From Cruorifilaria tuberocauda (taxonomy: Eukaryota; Nematoda; Chromadorea; Rhabditida; Onchocercidae), in NCBI GenBank assembly GCA_013365365.1, contig JABVXU010000379.1:1-52799 (forward strand): a stretch of 52,799 bases of DNA, written 5' to 3'. Positions 1-13,775 of the stretch are shown piece by piece. Numbering within the stretch: position 1 is the stretch's first letter; each line of letters begins with the position of its first letter. Made by a program: the position numbers and the translations under genes. The notes beneath the pieces are model-generated. The model searched no databases. It saw nothing but the letters and a program-made list of their open reading frames with translations, and was not told the DNA's origin.

Positions 1-81
1 TTTTTTTTCGTAAAAATTGTTTTTTAAATCATCTACAGGAATGGAATATCAATTAATTATCATTAATTGTATCATACTTAC

Positions 82-926
82 TGTTAGAAGAATTAGAGCA
101 ATCGGATCTTTTTTGATATTACGTAAAGTATCACGTGAAAGTAATAATGAAAAAGTATTTGGTGTAATTTTCACGTATCGCCAAGTAATATAGCATAAAA
201 GAACATTCCATGGAACAATAGCAAATACTAGTCCAATTAATAAATATAATAGATGGCTATTATTTAACTCTCGTTGTATCGTACCAACAATCCATTGTTC
301 ATTACATCGTGATACAGTACAGTAACATGATTTTGTATTATCTATAGATTATTATTAACATATAATGGAAATTTTTAATATGCCCAGTTAGATTTATTGA
401 AATTATTAATGATAAATTTAAATACGAAATTAATTAGACTCAAAAAAAAATTAGGATTGATTTGAAAATTTTTTATTCAGTATAAATTATATTACTGTAT
501 TACAGTAACATTCAGTATATGTTACTGTAATACAGTAACTTTTATTTTGTATTTTAAAATTAATAAATTTGTAAATTTATAAACCTATACTGTGTAATTA
601 ACTAAATTTGTATTTAATTGAAATAGAATAATTTTACGTTTAACTTAAACAGGTTATCGGTTGTCTGTCGGAAAATAATTTAAATATTCAAATGTTTTGA
701 TAGCTTTGAAAGAAACAGGCCTGATGAAATGCAAATTTGCTGATAATTATCATTTGATAATAGTTGGGAAGGTGTAATTGCTTGTTGATTTTCCGGTAGA
801 TCACATCCGTATTCTTCAAATTTTCCATAAATCGTTGTAAACAGGAGATGGTGACAGTAACTAATCGCTTTGCATAAAATCTCTCTACCGGAATTCAAGC
901 AAATCAGACGATCATTTGTTAAATTC
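82..926 (-). CDS. ET-module membrane protein, partial (3' part runs off the left edge)
   Basis: Two exons are proposed. The first, 926..721, follows the acceptor TTTGTAACAG; the second, 341..82, follows TCTATAG and ends at a GTAAGT donor, so the gene continues beyond the left edge. The joined peptide has the cysteine spacing of the nematode ET module: CLNSG, LCKAISYC, YGCD, QIC, then CYC and RCN. A hydrophobic segment (LLYLLIGLVFAIVPWNVLLC) and a basic tail follow, so a type I membrane protein with an extracellular ET module is likely. The join needs a GC donor (CAG|GCCTGT), because no GT in the right phase is present; without it the first exon would read on to a stop at about 680. No signal-peptide exon was found upstream. 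The family call rests on cysteine pattern only; ligand and function are unknown. Confidence 0.55.
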
Positions 927-3464
927 CTGTTACAAAGAAGAATTTTCAAAAAAATAAAAATCTGTTATTGTCAGAGAAAAAACTTTCGATTTTTGACTTA
1001 TTGATTTTTAAGAAATTGACCTTTTAAAATTTCTTAAAGTAATTACAGTTTTAAGTAATTTCAAACACACGTAATTTTTAGACAAAAGAAAACAAATTTC
1101 TTCCATAATTGCCGTAAAAAGATATTAATTATAAGAGACAGGAAAAAAAATAGAGCAATGATAAAAGGTAAAAGGTAAGGTAGCAAGGTGAGAAAGGTAA
1201 AATTCTTTCAAAAATTGATAGCATTCAAAAAAAAACGACAACGAATTCAGTTAATTAATTAACTAATTAATTAATTAATTTGCATTCCTACAAAGAACTA
1301 TTTTTCAGCAAACTTTTTAACGTTTTCATACTATTTCTGATTTTATTTCATTTATCATTTTTTCTCTTTTTTGAAATTTTTTTTTAACTTATCAAAATAC
1401 GTATAATTCGAGTTTTGAATTTTTTTTTTTGATAATAAAAGTTTTTTAAATTTTAATTTTTAATTTTTTCATTTTAATTTTTTTAATTTTTAAAAATTTT
1501 TGCAAAGTCAGTTTTTCAATAATTCGCAGAACATTTTCACTGAATTGTGGAAGTCGTCGATAACGATAGCCGTTTGTTCATTATCACCGCACTTCGCGAT
1601 AACTCAGTCCCAATTCCAGGAAATGCCGGAATACACGTTCTTTGAAAATGTTAAATTGGTATGAATGACCGCTTTCTGTGATTTCTCAATTTAACTACCA
1701 TATTATTAGAGAAAATGCAAATTTGCTATAAGTTATTTGAATTTTCCATGCTCGAAAATATGCTATCTTTAAATTTAAATAATTTAAATTTAAATAACTT
1801 TTCAAATTTGCAAATTTTCATGATTTCATGATCACGTTCGATTCAAATAGAATTCGTATTTTTATAGAATCAATTGATTAACATATATCTTCTTCATCCG
1901 ATCATTAACAAACAGTGTAGTTGAAATTTAAATTTCACCACCATATAAATTGTGAGAGATATAATTCTGTCTAAATTTTGTTTAAAGTAATAATACTATT
2001 ATTACCTTACTACACGTCATAATAAAACCTGTAATCAGGTAAATTTGTCAACAAAAATAAGCATGAAAAATTTATTTACAGGTAAGAAAACGATCAACAA
2101 GAGTAAAATGGTAAAGTTTTAAAAAAAAAAAGTAGAAGAAAATATAACGCATGTGAAAATTACAATTTAAATTAATTTTAGCAAATTTTTTTGAAGAAAT
2201 TTTTTTTTTTTTTGGAATTATGATCATTAGAATAATGATGAATATATTACAGATATTTATAATCATATTTATTTGCAGAATTGATATAGTGATATTTGAA
2301 TGGTAAATTTATAACGATTATTTGAATAATCGTGAATTTACCACAAAGAGTTTATAATCATATTATTTCATATTGATATTGTGATATTGAAAAAGGTAAA
2401 TTTATTACGATCATTGGAATAATAGTAAGTTTACTATAAAAATTTATAATCATATTATTTTTTGAAATTGATAGAGTAATATTGCAACAGCAATTTTTAG
2501 AATAATGATAAATTTACTATAAAAATTCATAATCATATTATTTTTAAACTTGATATCGTGATAACGGAATAGCAATTTTGCAACGATTATTAGAATAATA
2601 ATAATTTTACTATGAAAATTTATAATCATATTACTTTCTGGAACTAATATAGTGGTATTTCGAATTTAAATTTTATCAAAAACAAAGGAAATAATCGATG
2701 ATGTTTAGCAGTTTAAAGAAAGGTAATAAAAAATTGAGGGAAAAAAAAATCATGATTACACGTTACAAATGAAAGTATACATTTTGAAAGCATATTTAAA
2801 CAGTATGCCAATCAATGCATTTTAAATTATTTCAATTTAGGATAATAATTTAAAGTAAAGTAACGATTTAAAGTAAGTAACGATAAATAAACAAAAAAAC
2901 TACAAATTATGTATACATATGTATTTCAATTATTATATTTATATGAGTTAGAAAAGTAACTTAGGTTATATTTTATTTATATATATATATGTATAAAAAA
3001 TTCCATTCTCTATCTCTATCATTAATCATTATCTCTATCATTAAAGTTTTTATAAAATTCATCGAAATTGTTATTTTAAAAATTTCGAGAAATTTACAAT
3101 CAAGAAATTTTCAATTATTTGAATGAATGAAATTTTTTTAGAAATTATGATGAATTTTTTGCATGATTATTAAAATTTGAATATTCAATATCAAATATAC
3201 TGATGAATCGTTGATTGAATTAATTTACAATTAATTAAATTAAATTAATTAAAATTCGTTTTAATTATTATATTTGTATGAATTAGAAAATTCTATGAAT
3301 TTTCTATCAATACTACTTGATATTGCGAAAAATTCTAAAAATTCTAAATTGATTAATATTACTTAAGTAATGAATTAATTAATTAATAATTAATATTGAA
3401 AAATTTTAATCGATTTTTTACCTGTTTTCTTTTTTAGGATAATTTAAAACAATGAATAATTGAT
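927..3464. other. Gene-poor AT-rich interval
   Basis: No supported gene lies between the ET-module exon and the end of the transporter gene. It holds homopolymer and TTAATTAA-type tracts, a short GC-richer island near 1550-1640 without a usable reading frame, and a diverged tandem repeat at 2250-2660. The promoter and first exon of the ET-module gene probably lie here but could not be placed. Confidence 0.6.
2250..2660. repeat. Diverged tandem repeat, about 100-115 bp unit
   Basis: About four units share the theme ATTTATAATCATATTATT followed by TTGATAT..GTGATAT and a run of AATTTACTATAAAAATT. Units differ by many substitutions and small indels, so this is an old array. No coding potential. 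Confidence 0.6.
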
Positions 3465-6400
3465 CTATTTTTCACCATAGAAATCAAAGTATGGATTGCA
3501 ATCAGAATTGTCACCAACTCGTGTGACATTCTGCCATGCACCACAACAATTCAGATAACCTTCGATAGTTTTTGATTCAGTTGTTGATAAGAATGGTTGA
3601 ATGTAGCATGGCTCAGTGAATCGTGTTGTTGCTAATTCCTTGATCGATGTATAAGTTGCTAATCCACCACCAATCAGTCCAATCACTTTAAATAATAGCA
3701 ATCAATATGAGTAATTGATATCAACCTCTTCAACTTATAATTTACATTACTTTAAATAATGACAATCATGATTAGTAATATTAACTTCAGCTTATCACTT
3801 ATATCACTTTAAATAATAGCAATCAATATGATTAATTGATATCAACTTCAGCTTATCACTCATATCACTTTAAATAATGACAATCAATATGAGTAATTGA
3901 TATCAACCTCTTCAACTTATTACTTGTATCATTTTAAATCATAGCAATCACTACGATTATTAATATTAATCTCTTCAACTTATACATTATAATTTACATT
4001 ACTTATAATTTACATTCTTATAATTTACATTACTTTAAATAATGACAATCATTATGATTAGTAATATCAACTTCAGCTTATCACTCATATCACTTTAAAT
4101 AATGACAATCAATATGAGTAATTGATATCAACCTCTTCAACTTATAATTTACATTACTTTAAATAATGACAATCATTATGATTAGTAATATCAACTTCAG
4201 CTTATCACTTATATCACTTTAAATAATAGCAATCAATATGAGTAATTGATATCAACCTCTTCAACTTATCACTTGTATCATTTCAAATCATAGCAATCAC
4301 TATGATCATTAATATTAACCTATAATTTATAATTTACATTATAATTTACATTACTTATAATTTATTTACATTACTTATAAGTTACATTCTTATAACTTAC
4401 ATTATTTTAAATAATGACAATCATTATGATTAGTAATATCAACTTCAGCTTATCACTTATATCACTTTAAATCGTAGCTATCACTATGATTATTTTTATA
4501 TCAACTTTAATTTATTACTTATATCACTTTAAATCATAGCAGCTATTATGATTATTAATATCAACCTCTTCAACTTATCACTTAATCACTTTAATTAATA
4601 GCAATCATTGATATTATTAAACGCTACTTTTTCAACTTATCACTCATGTCACTTTAAATCGTAGCGGTCACTGTGATTATTAATATCAACTTCTTCAACT
4701 TATGCATGAGAATTTAATCATTTTTACAATTATCACTACTTATCATAATGTTTCTTTTTCAAAACAATACTTTAAAAAATTTACTGAAAAAAATTAATTC
4801 TAATTTTTAGCTCCATTTATTTTTTTTTATTCGTTAAAAATATTTCCAAAAAATTTGTAAATTTTCCAAAACAAAAAAAGAATCATTCCAGAAATGAAAT
4901 ATAATCGAATTTTGATTCCGATATTTTTTGTATAAAAGTTTTTTTCCAAAGGTCGAAAATGACGAATTATCGAATTGTCATTTCGAAATTTCAATTTTTT
5001 TTTTTGGATAAATTAATTTAATTCATATACGAATAAATAATCCATGAAAAAGTATTAAATATTAGCATTTTATTTAAAAAAAAATTTTTTTACAGCTTTA
5101 CAAAAAAAAATTATCATTTACATGAAATTCTGTAAACTATTAAACATAAATCTCTCATTCCCTCTCTCTCTCTCTCTCTCCTCCCTCCGTTCTTCTTTGA
5201 AAAAATAATTAGAAAGCATGCATGATAACTTAATCATGTTTACAATTATCACTACTGATAGACATATGATCAGACAGATCATATGATTAATTGTCCTAGG
5301 TGATAAAATTATTTTTCATAAAAACTTATTTGCAGCTTTGAGTTATTAGGAAATAATTTAAAAGTTTTTTTTTGCACCTTTATTAATTAATTGATTTTAT
5401 TGATTGTTTAATTAAAAGGTAAATTAAGTAAAATTTGAAAGTTGATCTGATAAATCTGATAAATGTACATTTGTACAGCTGATAAATGATATATATGCAT
5501 GAGCTTATTTTATATTAGCTTGTTTCATTCATCAAACACTTTATCTTATCATATCTTATCATCGAATTAAAAGTTACTCCAATTACTCCAATTACCCCTT
5601 TCAAGTCGTAAATTTTTTATATTGTAAATTATTAATGAAAATTTATCACTGATAAATAAATGATAATTAAACTTACCAATGATAAATGAACAGATGATTA
5701 AACGTCGTCTGGGTGAACGTACCAATACTCTGCAAAAATACTTCTATGACTTTATACGAAAGTAAGTATTTATGAAATATGAAAGTAATTATTTGTATGA
5801 AATGAAAGTAATTATTAAATGAAAGTAATTGTTTATGAAAATAATTTCAATTTAAACTTTTATATTTTATTGTTTTAAAATTAAGCGAAACGATTTAAAA
5901 AGCATATAAATAGCTAATCACTATTAGCAACTTTTTAAATTACATTTACATTAAATTGTTTTAAAGGTTCAAAAGTCAAATTAATTAATTAATTATTTTT
6001 AAAATTCAACAAAAATAAAACGAACTCTGCAAACGATGGTATCTCATCTAGTGTTTTCTTTCCTTTCTCCTCTGCTATTTCATCACCAACTGTTAGATAG
6101 AGATAAAATAAACATGGAAATATCAGTGAGGTTAAAGTTAGTGTTGAACTACCAACTAAACCAAGTACCGGTCCAAATGATGGTAAACTTTCTGCTACAA
6201 AAACTACCGTTAACATCATTCCTGTTCGAACCAGTACTCTTTGCCAACAAAAATCTGAAATTGAAATTAATTCTTGAAATCATTAGCTCATCACTATAAT
6301 CATTATAATTTTTATAATAATTGTAATTTAATTACAGTAATCTTTATAACAAATCATAATTCAATTACAGTAATCTTTATAACAGATCACTGTAATTCAA

Positions 6401-9400
6401 TTATTGTAATCTTTATAACAAATCACTGTAATTCAATTACAGTAGTCTTTATAACAAATCATTGTAATTCAATTACAGTAATCTTTATAATCATTGTAAT
6501 TCAATTACAGTAGTCTTTATAACAAATCATTGTAATTCAATTACAGTAATTTTTGTAACAAATCATTGTAATTCAATTACAGTAATCTTTATAACAAATC
6601 ACTGTAATTCAATCATTTTTCGTTATTCTATGAATACTTAGAATTTCCTATCATCATAATCTTTGTCTTTGTTTTTGTTTTACTTCATTATCACTATCAT
6701 TATCACCTATCAGCTCGAATTATTGTTTAATTAAAATTTTTTTATCAGCTAAATTCTTTTTAAAAGTTAGTGAGATAGTTATGAATATCAAATTGTTAAA
6801 TTATTATTACTAATAACAAAACAATATTTGAAATCTCTTTTGTTTTTCTTGAATTCGTTTTGAAACTTTTTTAAAACTTGATTATAATTAATTAATTATG
6901 CTTAATTAATTAATTAGAAAAGAAGAGAAACGAACGATGTGGAATTCCGAAAATTTCCTCAGCTTCCTGGTTAAGAGGATTGAAAACGATAGCAAGCGTA
7001 AGTATGCAATGAAGAGTTATCAGGATATTAGCACCTTGTTGTAGAGTGGTATTTTGTATGGAATTAAGAACCGACTCACGTAATGAATTTCCGTACGTCA
7101 AATAAGCCAGAATGCAAACCGGTGTATAAAGCATATACACAACTATAATTTAACGATTACTTATTCAGTATTTCTCATTTCATTTATCAAGGAAGAAAAA
7201 AAGTTTGATAATTAATTTAAATTTAAATTATGAGTATATTTATTTTTGATTATGATTACATCTAAATTATGATATGATTACAATTTCACAATTATTTATA
7301 CAATATTTCTCATTTGATTTATCGAAAAAAAGCTGATAATTTAGGATAATTAATTTTAATTTAAATTATGATTATGATTATAAATTATGATTATTTTTGA
7401 TTATAGTTATATTTAAACTATGATATCATTATGAAATTATGATTTATGATAATTAATGAATACTTAAAAAGTAAATTTTCCATCTAATTAGCAATACTTA
7501 ATTATACTCTTCTTTATCTCTTTACTTCTTTTTCAATTTTCATTATAAGGAATATTTATACATGAAAAATTTTATTGAAACTTTAAATGATTAAAAATAA
7601 ATTAATAGTAATAAATGATTGTTTACTTGAAAATTTTTCACCTGAATTAGTAATTTTCATTTTTAAAATATTATTAAAAAATGAAAATTATGCAACCTAC
7701 TAAGGAATGCTAAAATTGATGATCGCGTAAAATGATACGGTTTACGCATATCATGAAGAATTGTTGGAAATGCAGCATGTCCACCGTAGGAAAATAAAAT
7801 TGTTCCAAGTGCTAGAAAATAATTTGTCGGTAAAATGGTAATATTAGAGGAACGTTCAGGTGAACAGGTGGAATAATCCAATGCGGCACCAATCATAACC
7901 ATAATTAAAGCAAGTGTTGTTGTTATCATTGCCATTATTATAGCCCACCTGGTAAAAAAAAAAAAAAAAGAAAGCAATTATTAGCAATTTATCGCAGAAA
8001 CCTTACGAAACCTTTTACTTGCTTTAATCTAAAAGGTTTCGTAAGTTTACGAAATCTTTTAAACTCCGTTTAATTTCTTCATTCATTCTTGTGTAACATT
8101 GGATAAGTGATCAAAAAGTAAAAATTTTTAATTATCCATGTTTTACAAGAATCAAACTTTTTAATTTTAATAAAATTTGAATTTACAGATTTTTTGGCTT
8201 ATCATTTCTAGTTCATAATATAGCATTCATCTTCTCTTTTTCATTTTTTTTTTCAATTTTTGTTAAATTTATTAACTTCTTTTTTCTCTTCCGCAATGAT
8301 TACAATATTACATAGTAACTGTATTATCACCAATATTAGTTGTTACCTTTGTAATTTTACACGCTTACTTCAAAATAAAACTTTTTTCAAATAATTACAA
8401 AGTTAGCAACTGAACAACGAATGAAATTAGTTGTACTGAATTATTTCATTGTTTATAGAGATACGAAATTAATAGTATCACTTCAAATGAATCATTTAGT
8501 TTGTCACGGAGTCTAAACTTCGACAAGTATATACTTTTAGATAAAGAAAGTAAAAATACTTAGAAACCTTTAGAAAACCTTACCTTAGAGAAAAAAATTT
8601 ACATTTTCAAAATTACTTTAAACCTTTAGTTAATACATATTCGAATATTATATATCTAAAGAGTAATACTGATTAATGAATTTAAAAATTTTTAAAATTC
8701 TTAGGTAAATATTTTAAATGATTTTTGTATTTTATTTAATTTTTAGAAAGAAAATTTTTCCAATTTCATTTCTTAAAAAATTTTTAAATTCTTGATAATT
8801 TCATTCGATTAATCCATTTGGCATATATAATAGGAGAAATGAAAATTACCAGAAATCTTGCGGTGATTTCAGGAATGTAACCGGTAGAAGACAAATACCA
8901 ACTGTCAATATTGCATAGCAAAATGATATTTCAATTTTGAAGAATGCATCAATGAAATCACTGATATTTTTAGCTGATAATATCAGATATACAACAGCAA
9001 TACCAAATTGTGTTATATCAATACATACTGATACTATATGTCTAAAAAATTATTAACGATTAATAAATTTGAAACTTTTAAAATCGATTAATTAATTAAT
9101 TAATTAATTAAGAGTTAAATAATAATCATCATCATCGTCATTTTTCCATTTGAGACATTTCCGGAGTATAAAAATTATTACTGATTAATAAACTTAAAAC
9201 TTTTAAAATTGATTAATTAATTAATTAACTAATTAAATTTAAAACTTTAGAGTTAATTAATTAATTAATTAATTAAGAGTTATATCATCAGCACCATATT
9301 TTTATTTGAGGTAGCTCCGGATACTTTCATGTTTGCATCATATTTATTCAAAATGTACATTTGAAACATTTGAAAAAAAAATACGCATGGAAAAGTATTT

Positions 9401-10205
9401 CTTTAAATGAGCAATTACTTTTGTAAATTAGAATAATTTCCTCAGTTGAAAGTCCATAGGTCATAGGTCAATTTATCTTCAAATGCAACTTATCAAATTT
9501 AATTGCTATCAAAATATTTTGATTGATTTAAAAAAAAAAACAATAAACATTTTGCTTTGAAATTTAATAATAAAATAATTATTGATTTTTCCGATATTTT
9601 TATTAGCAATTATTTTATTGAATTTGAAAAATTAATTCATAATCTAAAATTGAAACAAAAAAGATTACAGTCTTACTTTACAGTGTTTCCCATTGCGCGT
9701 GCACCCATTTCAGGATACGGTTTCCGGCAATGTTCCCGATATTCCGGCCATCTACGTTGCAAAATTGTCCAACCAGCTCCTAGCATACACGCCGTATATG
9801 TCATTGCTAAAGCCATCAGTGTATTCATTATCAATCCAGGCCAAAAATCTAGAAATGATCATTTGGATTTAATTATGATTATGATTATGATATGATAATT
9901 ATGATAAATCATGATTTAATTTAATCTTTTTGCATATTTCAAACATTCAGAGAAGTAATTTACAAAAGTACCTTACAAAAGTAATTGCCTAAAAGTTTTA
10001 TTTTAAAATATTTAACAGTTTGCATTTGCGCAAATTTACTTGTTTGCACAATAGCTGCTGGTAATGCGACAATTCCGCCACCGGCCAAATCACCGACCAC
10101 AAATAAACTTGTTATAATCCATCCTAAACCTTGTTCATTACGATGTCTTTCATTCGTACTCTTATCATTTTCCATTCCAAACGATCCGGTAGCTACTACA
10201 CTCAT
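3465..10205 (-). CDS. AAAP-family (SLC36/SLC32-like) amino acid transporter
   Basis: Complete 440-aa model from eight exons: 10205..10040, 9848..9677, 9041..8850, 7948..7701, 7142..6936, 6254..6026, 5729..5677, 3685..3465; all phases agree and it ends at TAG. The family moves amino acids across plasma or lysosomal membranes, usually with protons. Exon 1 carries the first membrane segment with the glycine-rich motif GDLAGGGIVALPAAI. Later exons give about ten more hydrophobic segments and the family-like stretches FWPGLIMNTLMALAMTYTAC, DITQFGIAVVYLILSAKNIS, LFSYGGHAAFPTI and NPLNQEAEEIFGIP. The length is normal for the family. Substrate cannot be told. The start was chosen because the acceptor-like TTTTAG sits 9 bases upstream of this ATG, a likely trans-splice site. 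Introns 2, 5 and 7 carry tandem repeats. The last acceptor (ATTTAAAG|TG) is weak for a nematode. Confidence 0.85.
3681..4720. repeat. Minisatellite in transporter intron 7, overlapping the exon 8 acceptor
   Basis: About fifteen units of roughly 60-66 bp, each with a core (plus strand) of ACTTTAAATAATAGCAATCA, then a CAACTTCAGCTTATCAC or CAACCTCTTCAACTTAT stretch. The array begins inside the first bases of exon 8, so the real 3' splice site is one repeat copy. On the minus strand many copies keep TTTAAAGTGA, the same string as the real acceptor. Confidence 0.85.
5157..5181. repeat. (CT)n microsatellite
   Basis: An uninterrupted run of CT dinucleotides within transporter intron 7. Confidence 0.9.
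6300..6615. repeat. Minisatellite in transporter intron 5
   Basis: About eight units of 33-39 bp built from TAATCTTTATAACAAATCA and CTGTAATTCAATTACAG. The second half is nearly self-complementary, so each unit can fold. It starts about 45 bases from the exon 6 acceptor, and each unit on the minus strand ends in ATTACAG-like acceptor motifs. A stop-free plus-strand frame through it is a repeat artefact. Confidence 0.8.
9054..9300. repeat. Two-copy repeat in transporter intron 2
   Basis: Two diverged copies of about 125 bp, each with GATTAATAAA, AAAACTTTTAAAAT, a TTAATTAA run, an ATCATCATC or ATCATCAGC stretch and a TTTGAG..CCGGA segment. It begins about 12 bases upstream of the exon 3 acceptor at 9042. 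Confidence 0.6.
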
Positions 10206-10697
10206 TTCTCTTTTCTAAAATTAAACTTTTATCAAATTTATCAAATGATAAAATTATCAGTTATCATATAAACATTATCATTAGTAAGTTCTTTATTAGC
10301 TTAAAAAGAAAAACTGAGGAAAATTTTTAAAAACTTAAGGTTTAATAGATAAAGCGAAATTTAATAACTGAAATTGGAAATGATATTTAGCTATATCATT
10401 GAGCTAGAATATCTAACAGCACAATTGAAATCTTTGTTAAAATTAAACTTGAAGCTAAACTTTGACTGATATAGTATCAATTCATATAACAACAACAACA
10501 ATAACTCTATTTGGACAGGTATTTAATTGGAAATTAGGAAATAAGAAATTAAACCTATATTTTGATTAAAATCGAAATATTATCAAATTCATGCAAATAA
10601 TAGAATTAATAATTCTGTCTGGACAGGTATTTAGCGGAAATTAATCCCTCTTAACAAAAAAAAAAAAAAGAAATAATCAGTCGTTTCACAATTTTTC

Positions 10698-10757
10698 CCG
10701 AACTACCAGTCTTTCTAGTGGATTATTTTCCCCGAACTACCAGTCTTTCTAGTTGAT
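10698..10757. repeat. 33-bp direct repeat, two copies
   Basis: Two adjacent copies of a GC-richer motif beginning CCCGAACTACCAGTC and ending TCTAGTKGATT, separated by ATTTTC. Unusual in base composition for this desert. Confidence 0.8.
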
Positions 10758-12129
10758 TGCAGTAATTTTTATAGTTGAATTTTTCATTTAATTTTTGGGG
10801 TGGTACTTTTATCAGAAAATGAGAGTGATATGACGATAGATGATATGATCGATGAGAGTGATCGAGAGATCATGATGATGAAACACACGTAGAGAGAAAT
10901 GAACAGGAAAAAAATGAAGAAAAAAAAAAGTGATCCTTTTTTTTTTGCGAATGAAAGAGGTCAAATGATCAATCAATGATTTAATTCAATCAATCGTTCA
11001 AATAATTAAATTCCATTCAGGAAAAGAAAAAACTGAACATTTTCAGCTATAAAATAAGCATGAATGAAATTTTGTTCGAAGTTCAATTTTCTAAGGTAAA
11101 CAAAAAAAAAAAGAAAACTTTTTTTTTCTGCTCAACGAAATTAACCATTTTACAGCATATTTGCTTTTTTAAATTTAAAAAAAAAAAAACAAAATGTTAT
11201 GGATCAAATTGAAATGAAATTTATAAATTTAAAAATAATTATCTTATTGATAAGATTATATATATATATTATCAATAAGGTTATTAATTATTTGATTGGA
11301 ATGTTAATAAAATCATAATTGTCTTTCTTTTTTATCAATAATAACATGTGATTATAATGTCACTCAAATTGGAATGAAATTGTTAATTTAAATGGGAAAA
11401 AGTAGGGAAAAAAAAACCTTTATTATATTTGTTTATTTATATTTATTTATTTACAATACATATTGATGACAATATTGATTGAAATGTTAACAAAATCATG
11501 ATTTTTTTTATCAACGATAACGCATAAAGAATATCAGCAATATATTTTTGTATTATTTTATATTAATATGAAATAATTGTATTATTTTATAACAGTATGA
11601 TCTAAATGAAAATGAAATTGAGCTAAAAGTTAAATTTCAGAAAAAAATTTTACAATAATTGATAATACATACAATATGATTATATCAAGAAAAGCAAAAC
11701 AAAGTGAAGATGATAACGAAAAGCTTAAAATCAAATATATATATTGATTGAAATGTTAACATTGATAATAATATATATTGATTGAAAATATATATTATTA
11801 AAATGTTAACAAAATCATGATTTTTTTTATCAAGAATATCAAGAGCATATTTTAATTTCTTATTTTGAAGAAAAGTTTATGATATTGAAAATTTAAACTG
11901 TAAATGTAGATTAACTTATTGCTATTATCGTAAATATGCATAATTAAATGAATGCAAATAATATTTGATTTATTAATTCAAGTTATTTATTAAGTAATGC
12001 AAGTGGTAAGCTTTAATTTTAAAGTAGTGATAATGATAATCAATGATAACGAAGAGGTTAAAATTTTGGAAACCTTGTCAAAAACACGTAATTATTCTAT
12101 ATATTGTCTAAATTATGATTAAAGAGAAG

Positions 12130-12500
12130 CTATCGAGAATAACTTGATAAAATAATGTTAACGCTGATATCTGTTGATAAGAAAAATAAATTGATAAAAT
12201 GAAGTTAACACTGATATCTGTTGATAAGAATAATAACTTGATAAAATGATGTTAACGCTGATATCTGTTGATATCGAGAATAACTTGACAAATCGATAAC
12301 AATTATATCAATTGACAACGAGAATAACTTGATAAAACAATGTTAACACTGATATCTGTTGATAAGAATAATAACTTGATAAAATGATGTTAACACTGAT
12401 AACTGTTGATATCAAGAATAACTTGATAAAATGATGTTAACACTGATAACTGTTGATATCAAGAATAACTTGATAAAATGATGTTAACACTTATTTCTAT
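12130..12500. repeat. Minisatellite, about 48-50 bp unit
   Basis: About seven units with the core AACTTGATAAAATGATGTTA, then ACACTGATATCTGTTGATA and AGAATAAC. Units vary in length by skipping a GATATCGAGAAT block. Confidence 0.85.
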
Positions 12501-12819
12501 CACTTTCGAGTTATCGGTAACTAGAAATTTCATCAACCATAGAGTAATGACACTATCGATTGCGAAGTTAGAATTCATTTTTTATTTTTTTCTTACATTT
12601 CTCATGCAAAAGGAACTCGTTTAAGGCAACAAAGAGTTTTAGATGAATTTCATAAAAACATGTTTTCCGTTGTAAAAAAATTATAAAGTTCAAAAGTTAG
12701 AGTGGAAAATTGGCATTTCGAAATTTAACTTATATTTCAATTCAACTACTTTGAAATAAAAGTCCAATCTCACTTTTTAAATATAATAAATATGTATTGC
12801 AATAAAAATGTGATTAACA

Positions 12820-12996
12820 GTAATTCGTTATTATCATTACTTATCATTGATGATTCTCAGTGATTATCAATAGATAATATCATAACTCTTCAAGTGATTA
12901 CTTATGTAATAGTAATTCGTTATTATCATTACTTATCATTGATGATTCTCAGTGATTATCAACGGATAATATCATAACTCTTTAAATGATTACTTA
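12820..12996. repeat. Tandem duplication of about 87 bp
   Basis: Two adjacent copies starting TAATTCGTTATTATCATTAC and ending near GTGATTACTTATG differ at only a few positions (for example CAATAGATAA versus CAACGGATAA). A recent duplication. Confidence 0.85.
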
Positions 12997-13775
12997 TGAA
13001 GATTAATTGTTCTGTTTTTAATTTATACTGATATTTTTGAAGAGTTAAAATGAAAAAGTGAAATTTAACTTAGGTTAGTCAGATGAAAGTTAACTTATTG
13101 TAAATTACTTGATAAATAACTTTAATGTTTAAAAACATCCAAAATCATTAAGTTATTATTATTCAGTGAAATTTAGGATGTATATTTACAGAATGATAAG
13201 ATGTAAATAAAGATCATTGATCACAGTTTATGCCAAAATTCATATGATCTATGATCTACTAAATCTTTTACAATTTCAAAAGCTTTCATGCTGTAATAAA
13301 AAAAACAATCGACAACTTTCAATCAAGAATTCATACTGATCAATTTTTAAAAATTTTTTATTGATTTTTTTTCAAACAAAAATTTTAAAGCTAAAATTTG
13401 TTTTTCAAAATTATTCGAATTTTTATTTTTATTCTTTTATTTATTTAAAATTTCATTTAATTAATTTCATTTAATTTCATTTAATTAAAATTTTTTATTT
13501 ATTAATAAATTTTTAATTTAAAGTTTTATTTCAAAATTTATTGCATTTATTTCAAATTTTATTTCAAAGATTATCAATTAAGGTCAATATTAAAAATTGA
13601 GAGTTAATTTTTACCTATTTAAATTTTTTAATTGAAATATATCTGACTGCTTCATTACGTGGCAGCTGCAAATTCCTGAAATCATATAAGATTTGATGAT
13701 AATTGATAATAGAATTCAGATGCTTTTGTAATTATTCTGAAAGTTTAGAAGGTAATATATGATTGTGTTTAAACT

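Noticed and set aside
1550..1640. GC-richer island upstream of the ET-module exon as its first exon
   Set aside because: No ATG followed by a hydrophobic segment and a donor in the required phase on the minus strand.
2072..2266. 64-aa minus-strand frame with lysine run
   Set aside because: Homopolymer-driven, no acceptor or donor in phase with the ET-module gene.
2250..4720. Could the regularly spaced repeats be a CRISPR array?
   Set aside because: Units are diverged, contiguous without unique spacers, and in a eukaryotic intron and flank.
6274..6513. 79-aa open frame with N/F/I/T repeats
   Set aside because: It is the transporter intron 5 minisatellite read on the opposite strand.
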